DNA of 64,000 bases from Rhodopseudomonas palustris (GTDB lineage: Bacteria; Pseudomonadota; Alphaproteobacteria; Rhizobiales; Xanthobacteraceae). The notes beneath the pieces are model-generated. The model was not told the DNA's origin and did no database searches. It was given only the letters and a program-made list of their open reading frames with translations. Every line of letters begins with the position of its first letter. Positions within the stretch are counted from its first letter, which is position 1. The position numbers and the translations under genes were made by a program. The stretch covers positions 2,232,001 to 2,296,000 of the forward strand of contig NZ_CP140155.1 of assembly GCF_034479375.1 (NCBI RefSeq), given 5' to 3'. Positions 8,779 to 16,297 of this stretch are shown piece by piece.

Positions 8779-8848
8779 GTATACAGAAACCCCCTTAAAT
8801 CTCGCACTTATTTGCCACTTGAGTTGCGTTCTCGCTTTTCCGGTATAC
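8779..8848. promoter_or_regulatory. Two GTATAC half-palindromes in the vanA / DUF1963 divergent promoter region
   Basis: GTATAC occurs at 8779-8784 (CAGTATACAG) and again at 8843-8848 (CGGTATACAA), 64 bp apart. GntR/FCD regulators bind GT-Nx-AC palindromes, and such a regulator is encoded right after vanA. The second site contains TATACA, a plausible -10 for vanA; on the minus strand the first contains TATACT, a plausible -10 for the DUF1963 gene. Binding by the local regulator is inferred. Confidence 0.5.
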
Positions 8849-8884
8849 AATCTGCACCCAATGATAATCCTCTGGGAGGCCACG

Positions 8885-9928
8885 ATGCCCGCCTTTCCGC
8901 TCAACGCTTGGTACGCCGCGGCGTGGGACGCCGACATCAGGCACGCGCTGTTGCCGCGCACGATTTGTGGCAAACACGTGGTGATGTATCGTAAGGCCGA
9001 CGGCAGCGTCGCCGCGCTGGAGGACGCCTGCTGGCACCGGCTGGTGCCACTGTCGAAGGGCCGACTCGAAGGCGACACCGTGGTCTGCGGCTATCACGGG
9101 CTGAAGTTCAATCCGCAGGGCCGCTGCACCTACATGCCGTCGCAGGAGACGATCAATCCGTCGGCCTGCGTGCGCTCCTATCCGGTGGTCGAGCGGCATC
9201 GCTTCGTCTGGTTGTGGATGGGCGATCCGGTGCTGGCCGATCCTGCGCTCGTCCCCGACATGCACTGGAACGATGATCCGGCCTGGGCCGGCGACGGCAA
9301 GACCATCCACGCCAAATGCGGCTGGCGGCTCGTCGTCGACAATCTGATGGACCTCACCCACGAGACCTATGTGCACGGCTCGTCGATCGGCAACGAGGCC
9401 GTGGCCGAGGCACCCTTCGACGTCACCCACGGCGACCGCACCGTCACCGTGACGCGCTGGATGCACGGCATCGAGCCGCCGCCGTTCTGGGCGGCGCAGT
9501 TGCGCAAGCCCGGTCCGGTGGATCGCTGGCAGATCATCCGGTTCGAAGCGCCCGGCACAGTAACGATCGACGTCGGGGTGGCGCCGGCCGGCTCAGGCGC
9601 GCCGGAAGGCGATCGCTCGCAAGGCGTCAACGGCTTCGTGCTCAACACCATGACGCCGGAGACCGACACCACCTGCCATTACTTCTGGGCGTTCGTGCGC
9701 AACTATCGGCTCGGCGACCAGCGCCTCACCACCGAAATCCGTGAAGGTGTCGCCGGGATCTTCCGCGAGGACGAAATCATCCTCGAAGCGCAACAGCGCG
9801 CGATGCTCGAGAACCCCGACCGGGTGTTCTACAATCTCAACATCGACGCCGGCGCGATGTGGTCGCGCAAGCTGATCGACCGCATGGTCGCGCAGGAGAA
9901 CGCGCCGAAGCTGCAGGCGGCGGAGTAA
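8885..9928 (+). CDS. vanA: Vanillate O-demethylase, Rieske oxygenase subunit
   Basis: 347 aa. The Rieske [2Fe-2S] site is C49, H51, C68 and H71 (CWH ... CGYH). The mononuclear iron site is DNLMDLTHETYVH, with H159 and H164 as ligands. With VanB it demethylates vanillate to protocatechuate and formaldehyde, using NADH and O2. Length and sequence agree with VanA-type aromatic O-demethylases; a related methoxybenzoate as substrate cannot be excluded. The ATG at 8885 follows CTGGGAGGCC, a good ribosome binding site; the frame is open much further upstream without family similarity. It is followed by a GntR regulator 3 bp later and then vanB. Confidence 0.88.
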   Translation: MPAFPLNAWYAAAWDADIRHALLPRTICGKHVVMYRKADGSVAALEDACWHRLVPLSKGRLEGDTVVCGYHGLKFNPQGRCTYMPSQETINPSACVRSYPVVERHRFVWLWMGDPVLADPALVPDMHWNDDPAWAGDGKTIHAKCGWRLVVDNLMDLTHETYVHGSSIGNEAVAEAPFDVTHGDRTVTVTRWMHGIEPPPFWAAQLRKPGPVDRWQIIRFEAPGTVTIDVGVAPAGSGAPEGDRSQGVNGFVLNTMTPETDTTCHYFWAFVRNYRLGDQRLTTEIREGVAGIFREDEIILEAQQRAMLENPDRVFYNLNIDAGAMWSRKLIDRMVAQENAPKLQAAE

Positions 9929-9931
9929 GCG

Positions 9932-10687
9932 ATGAACGACAAGGCCGCCGACCGGTCGACGTCACAGACGGTGCGCGCGCAGCTCGCCCTGCGCGACATG
10001 GTGCTGTCCGGCCAGCTCCGCGCCGGCGAGCGGATCTCCGAACTGCAGGCGGTCGAGATCACCGGGGTGTCGCGCACCCCGGTGCGGATGGCGCTGGTGC
10101 GGCTGGAGGACGAAGGCCTGCTGCAGGCGATTCCGTCCGGCGGCTTCATGGTCAAGGCGTTCTCCGAGCGCGACATCCTCGATTCGATCGAGCTGCGCGG
10201 CACCATGGAGGGCCTCGCTGCGCGGCTCGCCGCCGAGCGCGGCGTCAGCGCCCGGCAGCTCGAGCCGCTGAAGGAATGCCTCGGCGACATCGACCTGCTG
10301 GTGCAACAGGATCCGGTTTCGGTCGATGCGTTCTCGGCCTATGTGGCGCTCAACGCTCGATTCCACGCGCTGCTCAACGAACTATCCGGCTCGTCGCCGG
10401 TGATGCGGCAGATCGATCGCGTCGCCGCCCTGCCCTTCGCCTCGCCGAGCGCCTTCGTGATGGCGCAGTCGGCGCTGCCGGAGGCGCACCAGATCCTGGT
10501 CATCGCGCAGGACCATCACCGCATCGTCGTCGACGCGATCGAAAACCGTGAAGGCGCCCGCGCCGAAGCGGTGATGCGCGAACACGCCAGGCTCGCGGTG
10601 CGCAACCTGCGGCTGGCGCTGCGCAACCGCACCCATCTCGACCTGCTGCCGGCGCTGACGCTGGTGACCCAGGCCGCCGACAAATAA
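9932..10687 (+). CDS. vanR: GntR-family (FCD domain) transcriptional regulator, probable VanR
   Basis: 251 aa. N-terminal winged helix (about residues 10-75) with the GntR recognition segment VSRTPVRMALVRLEDEGLL, then an FCD effector domain with metal-binding-type positions (ARFHALL, HHRIVDAI-like and the REHAR helix). It lies between vanA and vanB on the same strand, 3 bp after vanA and 31 bp before vanB, so it is almost surely co-transcribed with the enzyme it controls. GntR/FCD VanR proteins are vanillate-responsive repressors in other Proteobacteria. The symbol is assigned by context. Confidence 0.8.
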   Translation: MNDKAADRSTSQTVRAQLALRDMVLSGQLRAGERISELQAVEITGVSRTPVRMALVRLEDEGLLQAIPSGGFMVKAFSERDILDSIELRGTMEGLAARLAAERGVSARQLEPLKECLGDIDLLVQQDPVSVDAFSAYVALNARFHALLNELSGSSPVMRQIDRVAALPFASPSAFVMAQSALPEAHQILVIAQDHHRIVVDAIENREGARAEAVMREHARLAVRNLRLALRNRTHLDLLPALTLVTQAADK

Positions 10688-10718
10688 CCGACCTCGAACA
10701 CATCGACAGGAGGCCGCG

Positions 10719-11711
10719 ATGCGTTTCGCCGAGCATTGGACCAGCAGCACCGTGGTGTCGACCCGCGACCTGACACCGTCGATCCGCGAGATCGTGCTCG
10801 AACCCGACGTCGCGGTCACAGCCTGTCCGCCCGGCAGCCACATCAACGTCGCGGTGCTGATCGACGGCCAGCCCGACAAACGCAGCTACTCGCTGGTCGG
10901 CGCGCCGGAACGTGGGCGCCTGCGGATCGCGGCGCGGCTCGCCGGCGACAGCCGCGGCGGATCCAAGGCGATGTGGGCGCTGAGGCCCGGACAGCGGATC
11001 GACATCACCCATCCGACCTCGCTGTTCGAGATCGACTGGAGCCGGCAGCACTACGCGCTGATCGCCGGTGGCATCGGCGTCACCCCGATGCTCAGCATCG
11101 CCGCCGCGCTCGCCCGCCGCGGCGCCGATCTGACGATGCACTACGCGGTGAAATCCCGCAGCGACGCCGCGCTCCACGACGAGCTCGGCGTGCTGCTCGG
11201 CGACCGGCTGCGGCTCCATGCCGGTGACGAAGGTGCGCGGCTGGATCTCGATGCCACGTTCCGCGCGCTTCCCGAAGGGGCGGTGTCGGTGCTGTGCGGT
11301 CCGCTGCGGATGCTGGAGGCGGCGCGGCTCGCCTGGCATCAGGCCGGCCGGCCGGCGAGCGATCTGTGCTTCGAGACCTTCGGCTCCAGCGGCCGGCTGC
11401 CGACCACCGAATTCCGCGTCCGCATCGCCGCCACCGGCAACGAGATCGTGGTGCCGCGCGACCGCTCGATGCTGGATGCGCTGAACGCGGCCGGCTTCGA
11501 GGTGGTATCCGATTGCGAGCGCGGCGAATGCGGCGTCTGCGCCGTCGACGTCACCGCCGTCGACGGCGAGATCGACCACCGCGACGTGTTCTTCAGCGAC
11601 CATCAGAAGCACGACAGCGGCAAGATGTGCGCCTGCGTCTCCCGCGCCCGCGGCACGGTGACGATCGATACGCTTTACCGACCGGATCGCTTGCCTGGGA
11701 CGGCGGCGTAG
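10719..11711 (+). CDS. vanB: Vanillate O-demethylase, ferredoxin-NAD(P)H reductase subunit
   Basis: 330 aa. Order: FMN-binding ferredoxin-reductase domain (RSYSLVG near residue 58), NAD-binding domain (LIAGGIGVTPMLS near 110), then a C-terminal plant-type [2Fe-2S] domain with CERGECGVC and a fourth Cys in KMCAC. This is the phthalate dioxygenase reductase type used by VanB. It passes electrons from NADH to the Rieske centre of VanA. A strong ribosome binding site (AGGAGG) lies 6 nt before the ATG. An inverted repeat follows the gene. Confidence 0.88.
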   Translation: MRFAEHWTSSTVVSTRDLTPSIREIVLEPDVAVTACPPGSHINVAVLIDGQPDKRSYSLVGAPERGRLRIAARLAGDSRGGSKAMWALRPGQRIDITHPTSLFEIDWSRQHYALIAGGIGVTPMLSIAAALARRGADLTMHYAVKSRSDAALHDELGVLLGDRLRLHAGDEGARLDLDATFRALPEGAVSVLCGPLRMLEAARLAWHQAGRPASDLCFETFGSSGRLPTTEFRVRIAATGNEIVVPRDRSMLDALNAAGFEVVSDCERGECGVCAVDVTAVDGEIDHRDVFFSDHQKHDSGKMCACVSRARGTVTIDTLYRPDRLPGTAA

Positions 11712-11725
11712 CAGCGCATCTCTCG

Positions 11726-11819
11726 CGTCATTGCGAGGAGGCGAAGCCGACGAAGCAATCCAGGAGCCCCGTGCATCATGGAGCCTCTGGATTGCTTCGC
11801 CTTCGGCTCGCAATGACGA
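11726..11819. repeat. Intergenic palindrome, CGTCATTGCGAGG family
   Basis: Imperfect inverted repeat of about 94 bp between vanB and the convergent DUF6894 gene. Outer arms CGTCATTGCGAGG / CTCGCAATGACG and inner arms GAAGCAATCCAG / CTGGATTGCTTC. It could act as a bidirectional terminator. Confidence 0.75.
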
Positions 11820-11837
11820 GGGCCGCCAACCTGAGAC

Positions 11838-12122
11838 TCAGCGCCAGCCTTCGTGCACGTCGGTCGGCTGATCGCACACCCACTCCGGCCGCAGCATCAC
11901 CTGGCAGCCTTTGTCGAACGGCAGCGCACAGACCTTGCGCTGGTCCTGCATAATCTCGATCGACCAGGTCAGCGGCACCGTCGGCTGCAACTGCACCAGC
12001 CGCTGGATCACGCCGGCGGCGAACAGGGTGGCGTCGATATCGTCGGCCAGCGCCGCCCCGTCGTGGCCAGGGCCATCGACGCGGTTGATCGGATCACGGA
12101 CGTGGAAGCGATAAAACGGCAT
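11838..12122 (-). CDS. DUF6894 family small protein
   Basis: 94 aa. It begins MPFYRFHVRD, the usual start of the DUF6894 family (small rhizobial-type proteins starting MPRYFFH...), and has the family pattern of an acidic stretch followed by a helix (DIDATLFAAGVIQRLVQL). Function unknown. A second member is at 20777-21034. Two FNR/FixK-type palindromes lie upstream, centred about 41 and 113 bp before the ATG, so oxygen or redox control is likely. No strong Shine-Dalgarno is visible. Confidence 0.7.
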   Translation of the reverse strand: MPFYRFHVRDPINRVDGPGHDGAALADDIDATLFAAGVIQRLVQLQPTVPLTWSIEIMQDQRKVCALPFDKGCQVMLRPEWVCDQPTDVHEGWR

Positions 12123-12156
12123 GGCAGCAAGATGGCGGCGTTGGGCACATCACAGA

Positions 12157-12170
12157 ATGATGTAGATCAA
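12157..12170 (-). promoter_or_regulatory. FNR/FixK-like box, proximal, before the DUF6894 gene
   Basis: ATGAT-GTAG-ATCAA on the plus strand matches the FNR/FixK consensus TTGAT-N4-ATCAA at 9 of 10 positions. Its centre is about 41 bp before the start codon of the 94-aa gene. Confidence 0.5.
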
Positions 12171-12228
12171 ACAATGGCTGATTAGCCGATCATTCTTTAG
12201 ACCGGCAAGCTGGTAGCAGCCCGGGGGC

Positions 12229-12242
12229 TTGATCGATATCAA
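12229..12242 (-). promoter_or_regulatory. Perfect FNR/FixK box, distal, before the DUF6894 gene
   Basis: TTGAT-CGAT-ATCAA is a complete match to the consensus. It overlaps the last codons and stop (12239-12241) of the acetyltransferase gene and lies 72 bp, centre to centre, from the proximal box. Confidence 0.6.
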
Positions 12243-12853
12243 CCGGAACCGGCGGTTTCCGGCCGAGGCTTGCCCGAGAGCTGGTAGTTGAGATGCGCCT
12301 TCGCCGTCGGCCATTCGGTGGCGATGATCGAGTACACCACGGTGTCGCGCAGCGTCCCGTTGGGGGCGATCTGGTGATTGCGCAGGATGCCGTCCTGCTT
12401 GGCGCCGAGCCGCTCGATTCCGCGCCGGGACTGATGGTTGAAGAAGTGTGTACGGAATTCGACGGCGATGCAGTCGAGCACCTCGAACGCATGCTGCAGC
12501 AGCAACAGCTTGCATTGCGTGTTCAGGCCGGTGCGCTGCACGCGCCGGGCGTACCAGGTGGAACCAATCTCGACCCGGCGGTTGGCGGCATCGACATTCA
12601 TATACGTCGTCATGCCGGCGATCCGGCCGTCTGCGTCCTTCACCGTCCAGGGCAGCATCGCGCCCTGCGCCTGCAGCGCCAGCCGGCGGGCGATCTCCGC
12701 CTCCATCCGGTCCGGTGCCGGCACAGCCGTGTACCACAGCTTCCACAGCTCGCCGTCCTGCACGGCCTCGATCAGCCCGTCGCGATGCGCAGGTTGAAGC
12801 GGCTCAAGTCTGGCATGGGGGCCGCTGAGGGTGATCGGTTCGAGCCAGGGCAT
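12239..12853 (-). CDS. GNAT-family N-acetyltransferase (RimJ/RimL-like)
   Basis: 204 aa. It begins with the typical LSGPHARLEPLQPAH strand-helix of RimJ/RimL-type acetyltransferases. It contains DGRIAGMTTYMNVD (the beta-hairpin core), VEIGSTWYARRVQRTGLN (acetyl-CoA binding region) and RRGIERLGAKQDGILRNH, a hallmark near the C-terminus. It should transfer acetyl from acetyl-CoA to an amine, either a protein N-terminus or a small molecule; the acceptor is unknown. Its last codons overlap a perfect FNR-type palindrome that probably belongs to the next gene. Confidence 0.82.
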   Translation of the reverse strand: MPWLEPITLSGPHARLEPLQPAHRDGLIEAVQDGELWKLWYTAVPAPDRMEAEIARRLALQAQGAMLPWTVKDADGRIAGMTTYMNVDAANRRVEIGSTWYARRVQRTGLNTQCKLLLLQHAFEVLDCIAVEFRTHFFNHQSRRGIERLGAKQDGILRNHQIAPNGTLRDTVVYSIIATEWPTAKAHLNYQLSGKPRPETAGSG

Positions 12854-12898
12854 TGCAGGTTCCTCGATGAATCGTGCCGGTCTTCCTTACTCCCTGAC

Positions 12899-12917
12899 GA
12901 CCGGGCCTGTCCCGGTC
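12899..12917 (-). terminator. GC hairpin downstream of the SMP-30 gene
   Basis: GACCGGG, a 5-nt loop and CCCGGTC form a perfect 7-bp stem about 100 bp past the SMP-30 stop codon. No T run follows, so this is only a possible terminator. Confidence 0.4.
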
Positions 12918-13016
12918 ATCGACGATGAAATTCGGGAGCGACGTGCTGAAACAATGGGCGCGCACGGGCACAAAGCCAGGGCACGACGTCACCCACGTTG
13001 CACCAGGACGGCGATA

Positions 13017-13946
13017 CTACTTGTTCAGGAAGTTCAGCGGCAGACCAGGCCGCGGCCAGTCCATCGCGATCAGCTCGCCCTTGCCGGACAGCGTGATGTA
13101 GGCGGTCTTCAAATCGGGGCCGCCGAACGCGATATTGGTGGTGACGCGGTCGCCGGTCGGCACCTGCTCGACCAGTGTGCCGTCCGGCGCGATCACCGAA
13201 ATGCAGCCCGACACCAGCGTCGCGACGCAGACATTGCCGCCGGCTTCGACCGCGAGCGAGTCGAACATCTGATAGCCGCCGAGCCCGGCGATCGGCTTGC
13301 CCTTCTCGCCACGATAGATCACGTCGCGCGGCTTCACCTCGCCGGGCGACACGATGTCGAAAGCCCACAGCCGCGCCGTCGGTGTTTCGGCTGCGTACAT
13401 CGTGGCCTCGTCGGGCGACAGGCCGATGCCGTTCAGCGGCAGCGTGCCGAACACCTGCTCGGTGATCTCGGTCATGCCGGGCTTGATGTAGTAGGCGGCG
13501 CCGACATCCATGTCGCGGGCGCGGCGCTTGCCGAGGTCGGTGAACCACAGCCCGCCATGCCTGTCGAACACCAGATCGTTCGGCCCTTTCAGCGGATGCT
13601 CGCCGCATTTGTCGAACAGCGCCTCGACCCGACCGCTGACGAGATCGATCCGCTGGATCGATCCGCCGATATATTCGTGCGGCTCAGGCGCGCCGGGCAT
13701 CATCGTGCCGCGCGAGGGAAACCAGCCGAACCCGCCATTGTTGCAGATGTAGCATTGGCCGTCGGGTCCGATCGCCGCGCCGTTGGGGCCGCCCGGCACC
13801 TTGGCGACGACCTCCTTGCGGCCGTCGGGCCAGATCCGCGTGAGCTGCTGCGCGCGGATTTCCACCAGCACCACCGAGCCATCCGGCATCACCACGGGGC
13901 CTTCTGGAAACGCCAGATCGGTGGCGAGAACGCGGATGTTGGACAT
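13017..13946 (-). CDS. SMP-30/gluconolactonase/LRE-like beta-propeller hydrolase
   Basis: 309 aa. Repeated beta-propeller blades with the family signatures FPEGPVV (first metal-ligand Glu), GGPNGAAIGPDG (Asn ligand), KGPNDLVFDRHGGLWFTD (Asn and following Asp) and PLNGIGLSPDE. These residues bind a divalent metal and open sugar lactones such as gluconolactone. The true substrate is not clear; some relatives act on other lactones. The start at 13946 has a strong Shine-Dalgarno (GGGAGG). It stands alone on the minus strand. Confidence 0.83.
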   Translation of the reverse strand: MSNIRVLATDLAFPEGPVVMPDGSVVLVEIRAQQLTRIWPDGRKEVVAKVPGGPNGAAIGPDGQCYICNNGGFGWFPSRGTMMPGAPEPHEYIGGSIQRIDLVSGRVEALFDKCGEHPLKGPNDLVFDRHGGLWFTDLGKRRARDMDVGAAYYIKPGMTEITEQVFGTLPLNGIGLSPDEATMYAAETPTARLWAFDIVSPGEVKPRDVIYRGEKGKPIAGLGGYQMFDSLAVEAGGNVCVATLVSGCISVIAPDGTLVEQVPTGDRVTTNIAFGGPDLKTAYITLSGKGELIAMDWPRPGLPLNFLNK

Positions 13947-14094
13947 GGATCCTCCCGATGGTTGTTATTATCGCAGGGCGGATTGAAGTCCCGCACGCGC
14001 TGCTCGTTGAACGGCGATGTTAGTTCATGTCGACCCGCATTGCCAAGCCGAGCCGCGCGGCGGAATTCCGCCGAACGGAATCGCCCCTTGCGTA

Positions 14095-14442
14095 CTACTT
14101 CGCGTCGGATTTCGGCGGCGTGGCGTCCTTGGCCGGCGCAGCCGCGGGTTCCGGCTTCTTCGACCCCGCCTGCAGTTGCGCGACGGTCTTCTGCATCGCC
14201 GCCAGCGCGATCTTCAGCGCCTCGATCTGACGATTGGCGGCGTCGAGCTTCTGCTGCTGATCGAGCCGCGTCTTGTCGATCGTTCTATGCAGGAAGTCGA
14301 CGTTGCTCTGCAGACAACTGGTGCGACGTTCCATGGTCTTCTCGGCAGTGCAAATCTCGATGCCGGGCACGTCCTGCGCCGCCGCCACGCTGCTCCAGCC
14401 GAGCGCCATCAGCATCGCCACCATCGTCGTTCGGCCGGTCAT
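14095..14442 (-). CDS. Secreted coiled-coil protein of unknown function
   Basis: 115 aa from the ATG at 14442, chosen because GGAGGAGATCATC precedes it. An N-terminal signal peptide (MVAMLMALGWSSVAAAQD, cleavage probably after AAA) is followed by a region with two Cys (EICTAEKTMERRTSCLQ). A likely coiled coil comes next (about residues 55-92, LDQQQKLDAANRQIEALK), then an Ala/Pro/Lys-rich tail (KKPEPAAAPAKDATPPKSD). It is probably periplasmic. I do not recognise a named family. It is divergent from the GIY-YIG gene. Confidence 0.65.
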   Translation of the reverse strand: MTGRTTMVAMLMALGWSSVAAAQDVPGIEICTAEKTMERRTSCLQSNVDFLHRTIDKTRLDQQQKLDAANRQIEALKIALAAMQKTVAQLQAGSKKPEPAAAPAKDATPPKSDAK

Positions 14443-14557
14443 GATGATCTCCTCCATACATCGTGGGCCACCAGCCAAGCGGGTCCGGTGCCCCGCTGTC
14501 AACGCGCAGAAGCCGCGGCGGATTGCCGGACCCGCCGCTGCGTGCGATTTTCGCCCG

Positions 14558-14839
14558 ATGCAGGATCCTCCCGCCGAAGAGTGTTTCGTCTATGTGCTCG
14601 GCTGCGCCGGCCCGAGCCGATACCTGACCTATGTCGGCTGGACGCTCGACCTCGACCGCAGGCTGTCGCAGCACAACGCCGGCACCGGCGCGCGCTCGAC
14701 GCGGGGCCGAAGCTGGGTGCTGCTCCATAGCGAGCGTTTCACCAGCCGGCAGGGCGCCATGAGCCGCGAATGGCACCTGAAGCGCGACCGCGCCTTCCGC
14801 CGCGGCCTCGCCGCCAGGGCGCAAGGCCTGAAGGACTGA
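14558..14839 (+). CDS. GIY-YIG domain nuclease-like protein (YhbQ/UPF0213 type)
   Basis: 93 aa, the usual size of the stand-alone GIY-YIG family. FVYVLGCAGPSRYLTYVGWT matches the GIY...YIG core, followed by DLDRRLSQHNAG and the SREWHLKRDRAFRRGLAAR segment, where the catalytic Glu is expected (REWHLKRD). Family members cut or bind nucleic acids; the cellular role is poorly known. The ATG at 14558 is the only start compatible with the domain. Confidence 0.8.
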   Translation: MQDPPAEECFVYVLGCAGPSRYLTYVGWTLDLDRRLSQHNAGTGARSTRGRSWVLLHSERFTSRQGAMSREWHLKRDRAFRRGLAARAQGLKD

Positions 14840-14869
14840 GAGCGCCGTAGCGCGATTTTCTGTACCGGT

Positions 14870-15071
14870 TTGTGACAGCCGTTCTGACCTATCTTAACGA
14901 TTGAAACGCGGGTGGAACGAAGCGGGGCCGAATCACCGCGACTGGGCTGTTTCGGCTGTTCACGCCCAAGATGTCGCGCCCATCAGCAAGCAAACCCCAC
15001 AAGCCCTCCCCGGCGCCGGTGGCTGATTTGGTCGTGGCAGCCGAAAATCGTTAACGGCCGGAGGAGAGCGC
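14870..15071 (+). repeat. Tandem repeat unit A (of three)
   Basis: Begins GTTTGTGACAGCC, then CTTAAC at 14893-14898 and GGTGGAACGAAGCGGGGCCG, one GAATC, CTGTTCACGCCCAAGA, CCCACAAG, and GTTAACGGCC at 15050-15059. It ends near GGAGGAGAGCGCG. The distance from the first TTAAC to GTTAAC is 156 bp. This is the most diverged copy at the GAATC element, which has only one GAATC. Confidence 0.75.
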
Positions 15072-15136
15072 GTGGTGTCCGTCGACCCTGCGAGCCTTGG
15101 CGGGCGCGCCCAAAGGGCCAGAACGAGGTGTCCCGA

Positions 15137-15345
15137 GTTGCGACAGCATGACTGACCATCTTAACGTCTGGAACGCGGGTGGAACGAAGCGAGGCCGAAT
15201 CACTGCGAATCGGCTGTTCCCGCCGTTCACGCCCAAGATCTCGGCTCGATCAGAGAGTGGCCCACAAGGCGTGCTCGTCTTGCTGGCGTGATTTCGCATT
15301 CACGCACCAAATTTGGTTAACGGCCCTGCGGAGAACGCGACTATC
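15137..15345 (+). repeat. Tandem repeat unit B (of three)
   Basis: Preceded by GGTGTCCCGA, it begins GTTGCGACAGC, then CCATCTTAACGTCTGGAACG (TTAAC at 15161), CGGGTGGAACGAAGCGAGGC, and CCGAATCACTGCGAATCGG with two GAATC. CGTTCACGCCCAAGATCTCG, CCCACAAG and GTTAACGGCC (15316-15325) follow. TTAAC to GTTAAC spacing is 155 bp. The start lies 267 bp after that of unit A. Confidence 0.8.
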
Positions 15346-15412
15346 GTCCGCATTGATGGTGTCTAACGCTCTGACCAGCGGAGCTCGAACGTCCGGGCCG
15401 CGAGTGTCCCGG

Positions 15413-15605
15413 GTTGCGACAGCCTTGCTGACCATCTTAACCTCTGGAACGCGAACGGAACGAAGCGGGGCCGAATCACTGCGAATCGGCCGCTCCGAAC
15501 GTTCACGCGCTATATCTCGTCGACGATCCAGATCGAGACCCGATATCTGCTCGGTCCCACAAGCCTCCAACGGAAAAAGGCGTTCAATCGTTAATGATCG
15601 GCGAT
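15413..15605 (+). repeat. Tandem repeat unit C (of three)
   Basis: Preceded by GAGTGTCCCGG, it begins GTTGCGACAGCC, then CCATCTTAACCTCTGGAACG (TTAAC at 15437), GGAACGAAGCGGGGCCGAAT, the double-GAATC element, CGTTCACGC, CCCACAAG and GTTAATGATCGG (15590-15601). TTAAC to GTTAA spacing is 153 bp. The start lies 276 bp after that of unit B. Confidence 0.8.
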
Positions 15606-15643
15606 GACCGTCGTCGGAGCAGCCTCGTGCCTATGCGAGACAA

Positions 15644-16297
15644 TCATAACGCGATCGCCAGCTCCTCGATCTCCGCCGGCTCCTGCCGCGCGGCTGCGAT
15701 CCATTCGCGCATCTCCGGCATGTCCATGATCGTTCGGGCGTAGCCCGCAAGCTGCGGATCGAGCTCGACGCCGTAGGTCATGAACCGCGTCACCACCGGC
15801 GCATACATCGCATCCGCCATGGTCCGCGCGCCGAACAGGAATGGTCCACCGGATCGGCTCAGGCATTCGCGCCAGATGGTGCAGACCCGGTCGATATCGG
15901 CCTGCGCGCGCGGCCAGATCTTGAAGCCGGGGAAGTGCGCTTTCAGGTTGACCGGCAGCGACGCGCGCAGCGTGGTGAATCCCGAGTGAATCTCGCCGCA
16001 GATCGAACGGCAATGCGCCCGCGCGATCCGCTCGGCCGGCAGCAATCCGGCTTCGGGCCTGACTTCGTGGAGATACTCGGCGATCGCCAGCGTATCCCAG
16101 ATCTCCGCGCCGTCGTGGCGCAGGCACGGCACCAGGATCGACGACGACAACAGCAGGATTTCGGCTCGAGCTGCGGCATCGTCGGGCGGGACGATGATCT
16201 CGTCGAATTCGAGCCCCGCGAATTTGGTGAGAAGCCAGCCTCGGAGCGACCAGGACGAATAATTCTTGCTGCTGATCGTCAGCGTGGCCTTCGCCAT
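15644..16297 (-). CDS. Glutathione S-transferase family protein
   Basis: 217 aa. N-terminal thioredoxin-like domain (about residues 2-80) with SSKNYSSWSLRGWLLTKFAG, where the catalytic Ser/Tyr is expected, then ILVPCL (cis-Pro) and EIWDTLAIAEYL (Glu-Ser/Thr glutathione site, here Asp-Thr). All-helical C-terminal domain (about 90-215). It probably conjugates or transfers glutathione; the substrate is unknown. The second of two adjacent ATGs (16297) has better spacing to GGAG than the first (16300). The protein ends close to the triple-repeat region. Confidence 0.82.
   Translation of the reverse strand: MAKATLTISSKNYSSWSLRGWLLTKFAGLEFDEIIVPPDDAAARAEILLLSSSILVPCLRHDGAEIWDTLAIAEYLHEVRPEAGLLPAERIARAHCRSICGEIHSGFTTLRASLPVNLKAHFPGFKIWPRAQADIDRVCTIWRECLSRSGGPFLFGARTMADAMYAPVVTRFMTYGVELDPQLAGYARTIMDMPEMREWIAAARQEPAEIEELAIAL

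Larger units (their letters stand above)
14840..15643. other. Gene-free region occupied by three tandem ~200-bp repeat units
   Basis: An 804-bp stretch with no convincing gene between the GIY-YIG gene and the GST gene. Open frames exist in it, but they span the repeats and their peptides have no family. Almost all of it is explained by units A, B and C listed separately and the less conserved spacers between them. Confidence 0.7.

Noticed and set aside
14058-14073. CGGCGGAATTCCGCCG palindrome as a terminator
   Set aside because: It has no loop and no T run. It may help end the 14095-14442 transcript, but the evidence is too thin.
14870-15605. CRISPR-like array
   Set aside because: Only three units, of about 200 bp, diverged from each other; no short identical repeats or cas genes.
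15179-15607. 142-codon frame across repeat units B and C
   Set aside because: The peptide merely repeats because the DNA repeats (ERSGAESLRIG); no family, no ribosome binding site.
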